NCBI GenBank assembly: GCA_934561335.1
Contig: CAKTGD010000080.1
Location: forward strand, 1 to 7,479
Direction of reading: 5' to 3'
Length of the DNA stretch: 7,479 bases
Source of the DNA: an uncultured Oscillospiraceae bacterium
Lineage (GTDB): Bacteria; Bacillota_A; Clostridia; Oscillospirales; Oscillospiraceae
The notes under the pieces were generated by a model. It was given only the letters and a program-made list of their open reading frames with translations, was not told the origin of the DNA and ran no database searches. Of the stretch, positions 6,217-7,479 are shown one piece after another. A program made the position numbers and the translations under genes. The number at the start of each line of letters is the position of its first letter. The stretch's first letter is position 1.

Positions 6217-7080
6217 TTATTCGCTGACCCAGCGTCCTGTGGCGCCGCAGGGCAGCGCCATACCGGATTCCGTGCAGGGAAGCCCCAACTCATCCCACAT
6301 GACCCTGCCGCCAAAGCGCTGGCAGGCCAGCAGATGCAGAATATAGCCCAGCACCGACGGAGCAAGCCCTGTGGTATAGCTGTTGATGATAACAAACAGC
6401 GGCTTGTCCGACAGCACCTGCATGCACAGCTTCACAAAGGGGTAGAGGTTATCCTCCAGCTTCCAGACCTCGCCGGAAGGACCGCGGCCATAGCTGGGCG
6501 GGTCCATGATGATGGCGTCGTAGGTCTTGCCGCGGCGGATCTCCCGCTCCACAAACTTGGCACAGTCATCCACGATCCAGCGGATCGGCGCATCGGCAAG
6601 GCCGGAGAGCTTTGCATTCTCCTTCGCCCAAGCTACCATCCCCTTGGCCGCATCCACATGGCAGACGCTGGCCCCCGCTTTGGCGCAGGCCACGGTGGCG
6701 CCGCCGGTATAGGCAAAGAGGTTCAGCACACGGATGGGGCGACCGGCACGGCGAATGGCATCCATGGCAAAATCCCAGTTGGCAGCCTGCTCCGGAAAAA
6801 GGCCGGTGTGTTTGAAGTTCATAGGCTTGACCTGAAAGCTCAGCTCCTTATAGCGAATGGGCCAGCTTTGCGGGAGGTCGTTTTTCTCCCAGTGGCCGCC
6901 GCCGGTGGCACTGCGGCTGTAACGGGCATTAGCCTGCCGCCACAGCTTCGAGCGCTTGTCCGCCTCCCAAATAGCCTGCGGGTCAGGCCGCACCAGTATC
7001 TGCCGGCCCCAACGCTCCAATTTTTCTCCGCCGCCGCAGGAGAGCAATTCATAGTCCTGCCAGCCGTCCGCGATCCACAT
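6217..7080 (-). CDS. Class I SAM-dependent methyltransferase, RlmI/RlmK-like (COG1092 type)
   Basis: This 287-residue enzyme has a Rossmann-fold methyltransferase domain resembling the rRNA methyltransferases RlmI and RlmK. The N-terminal third has a WG and RPDPQAIW segment (about 24-39), and KHTGLFPEQAANW (90-102) leads into the SAM domain. Motif I is LNLFAYTGG (119-127), followed by an acidic loop residue in HVDAAKG (141-147), a DD at 171-172 and motif IV DPPSYGRG (193-200). The C-terminus ends in LPCGATGRW. It is shorter than RlmI (about 390 residues), and I see no clear N-terminal PUA domain. RNA is the most likely substrate, but the base modified cannot be read from the sequence. I chose the ATG at 7080 because GGAGGA lies 9 bases upstream; the ATG at 7101 has no such site and would sit about 10 nt from the predicted transcript start. 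It is the first gene of the operon and precedes ecfA1. Confidence 0.88.
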   Translation of the reverse strand: MWIADGWQDYELLSCGGGEKLERWGRQILVRPDPQAIWEADKRSKLWRQANARYSRSATGGGHWEKNDLPQSWPIRYKELSFQVKPMNFKHTGLFPEQAANWDFAMDAIRRAGRPIRVLNLFAYTGGATVACAKAGASVCHVDAAKGMVAWAKENAKLSGLADAPIRWIVDDCAKFVEREIRRGKTYDAIIMDPPSYGRGPSGEVWKLEDNLYPFVKLCMQVLSDKPLFVIINSYTTGLAPSVLGYILHLLACQRFGGRVMWDELGLPCTESGMALPCGATGRWVSE

Positions 7081-7089
7081 AACCCCTAG

Positions 7090-7095
7090 TCCTCC
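7090..7095 (-). promoter_or_regulatory. Ribosome binding site deciding the methyltransferase start
   Basis: GGAGGA on the minus strand is 9 bases before the ATG at 7080. It lies downstream of the alternative ATG at 7101, so it supports the shorter protein. Confidence 0.7.
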
Positions 7096-7116
7096 ATACA
7101 CATATTAAATCAGTTT

Positions 7117-7145
7117 ATTATACATCAGTGCCGCCTACCCGTCAA
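7117..7145 (-). promoter_or_regulatory. Near-consensus sigma-A promoter at the head of the operon
   Basis: The minus strand has TTGACG (7140-7145) and a perfect TATAAT (7117-7122) with 17 bp between them, matching the vegetative promoter at 11 of 12 positions. Transcription should begin near 7110, giving a leader of about 30 nt before the methyltransferase ATG at 7080. It is the only strong promoter I see before the ECF genes, so it probably drives the methyltransferase, ecfA1-ecfA2-ecfT, truA, the DUF5711 gene and cvpA. The leader is too short for a riboswitch. Confidence 0.85.
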
Positions 7146-7312
7146 GGCTGCGCCCCCTTACAGTTATTTAAGATTTTGTGAATGAATGCAGTCCTGTGCC
7201 ACATGGCGGATAAGGCCGGAGCCGACAGTGAGCGAAAGAAGTCGCTGCCCGCAGATCGAAAACACGCTGTCCATCAGCGCGCAGCAGACCGAACAAGTGA
7301 ATAAGGCATAAC
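7146..7312. other. Intergenic segment without a supported gene
   Basis: These bases lie between the operon promoter and the hairpin. On the plus strand there are two overlapping small frames: ATG 7182 to TAA 7304 (40 codons) and ATG 7186 to TAA 7311 (41 codons). The second ends one base before the hairpin, as the tail of a gene would. A frame on the minus strand is also open for a similar length. None has a good ribosome binding site or a family I recognise. A short inverted repeat (AGCGA at 7231-7235, TCGCT at 7242-7246) is too weak to call. The segment could be the remnant of a decayed gene. Confidence 0.4.
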
Positions 7313-7348
7313 AAAGGCGGGAACATCTGAACCGATGCTCCCGCCTTT
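7313..7348 (-). terminator. Strong hairpin, probable intrinsic terminator of the gene entering from the right
   Basis: AAAGGCGGGA (7313-7322) pairs perfectly with TCCCGCCTTT (7339-7348). After one mismatch, CATC (7324-7327) pairs with GATG (7334-7337) around a 6-base loop. The hairpin lies about 30 bp after the stop codon of the partial gene at 7378. The minus-strand 3' side reads TTTGTTATG and the plus-strand side TTTCATCATT. The U-tracts are therefore short and the site may work in both directions, but the minus strand is slightly better and has the only clear gene to terminate. Confidence 0.75.
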
Positions 7349-7377
7349 CATCATTGGCTCAACAAACTGGGATCGAT

Positions 7378-7479
7378 TTACTTTGTTTGTAAATCTTCCT
7401 GAAAGAAAATCCCTTCTGTTAGGTTGATAAACATTTCCTTGTCCTTGATTACATGAATTTTATTGTTCCACCAGACAGT
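7378..7479 (-). CDS. C-terminal end of an unidentified protein (partial)
   Basis: The last 33 codons of a gene enter from the right edge and stop at a TAA (7378-7380). The other two minus-strand frames are closed early, and the hairpin at 7313-7348 follows at terminator distance; both support real coding. The visible tail contains VWWNNKIHVIKDKE and ends GIFFQEDLQTK. It is rich in Lys, Ile, Phe and Asn, and no motif or family can be recognised. By hand count the last 99 bases are about one third G+C, well below the GC-rich operon genes, which suggests a gene of different ancestry or an accessory region beginning here. Its function cannot be stated. Confidence 0.6.
   Translation of the reverse strand, partial: TVWWNNKIHVIKDKEMFINLTEGIFFQEDLQTK

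Noticed and set aside
6334..7089. Plus-strand open frame of 251 codons antisense to the methyltransferase
   Set aside because: The minus-strand methyltransferase has a strong promoter, ribosome binding site and motifs; the antisense frame has none.
7081..7110. Possible riboswitch ahead of the ECF operon
   Set aside because: Vitamin-uptake operons often carry one, but the predicted leader is only about 30 nt and has no conserved fold.
7231..7246. Small inverted repeat AGCGA/TCGCT
   Set aside because: Only five base pairs with no U-tract or gene to terminate; expected by chance.
1..7479. CRISPR array, transposon, tRNA or rRNA gene
   Set aside because: I saw no spaced repeats, transposase motifs, insertion-sequence ends or tRNA-like arms anywhere in the window.

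Overview
This window looks like a chromosomal segment of a moderately high-G+C Clostridia genome, probably a gut-type Eubacteriales/Oscillospiraceae member. Three things point that way: the Firmicutes-style ecfA1-ecfA2-ecfT-truA block, a DUF5711-type protein beside a CvpA protein, and strong AGGAGG-type ribosome binding sites. The placement is inferred from gene content and is not proven.

Every supported gene lies on the minus strand, so transcription runs from right to left. At the far right (7378-7479) is the AT-rich C-terminal end of an unidentified gene, followed by a strong hairpin terminator (7313-7348). A stretch of about 170 bp (7146-7312) holds no gene I can support. A near-consensus sigma-A promoter (7117-7145) then starts what looks like one long operon. 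In transcription order it encodes a class I SAM-dependent methyltransferase of the RlmI/RlmK type, EcfA1, EcfA2, EcfT, TruA, a membrane-anchored DUF5711-type protein and a CvpA-family membrane protein. I found no terminator between these genes. A second, weaker sigma-A promoter (723-751) precedes a ClpC/ClpE-type AAA+ unfoldase with an N-terminal zinc finger, which runs off the left edge of the window.

EcfA1, EcfA2 and EcfT form the complete energising module of a group II ECF vitamin/metal importer. No substrate-binding S component is present, so the module presumably serves EcfS proteins encoded elsewhere. TruA and the methyltransferase are RNA-modification-type enzymes. The DUF5711 and CvpA proteins are envelope proteins of unclear function, and the Clp unfoldase belongs to protein quality control.

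For three genes the longest possible reading frame is probably not the real one. The methyltransferase (ATG at 7080), EcfA2 (TTG at 5227) and EcfA1 (ATG at 6172) are called with downstream starts, based on ribosome binding sites and, for the methyltransferase, the promoter position.

The content is mostly conserved housekeeping, and I found no convincing new multi-gene system. The points worth a second look are a heptamer direct repeat straddling the clp promoter -10 box, a tandem 9-bp repeat and small open frame just upstream of truA, the unusual 99-bp gap between ecfA1 and ecfA2, and the orphan segment plus compositional break at the right edge.
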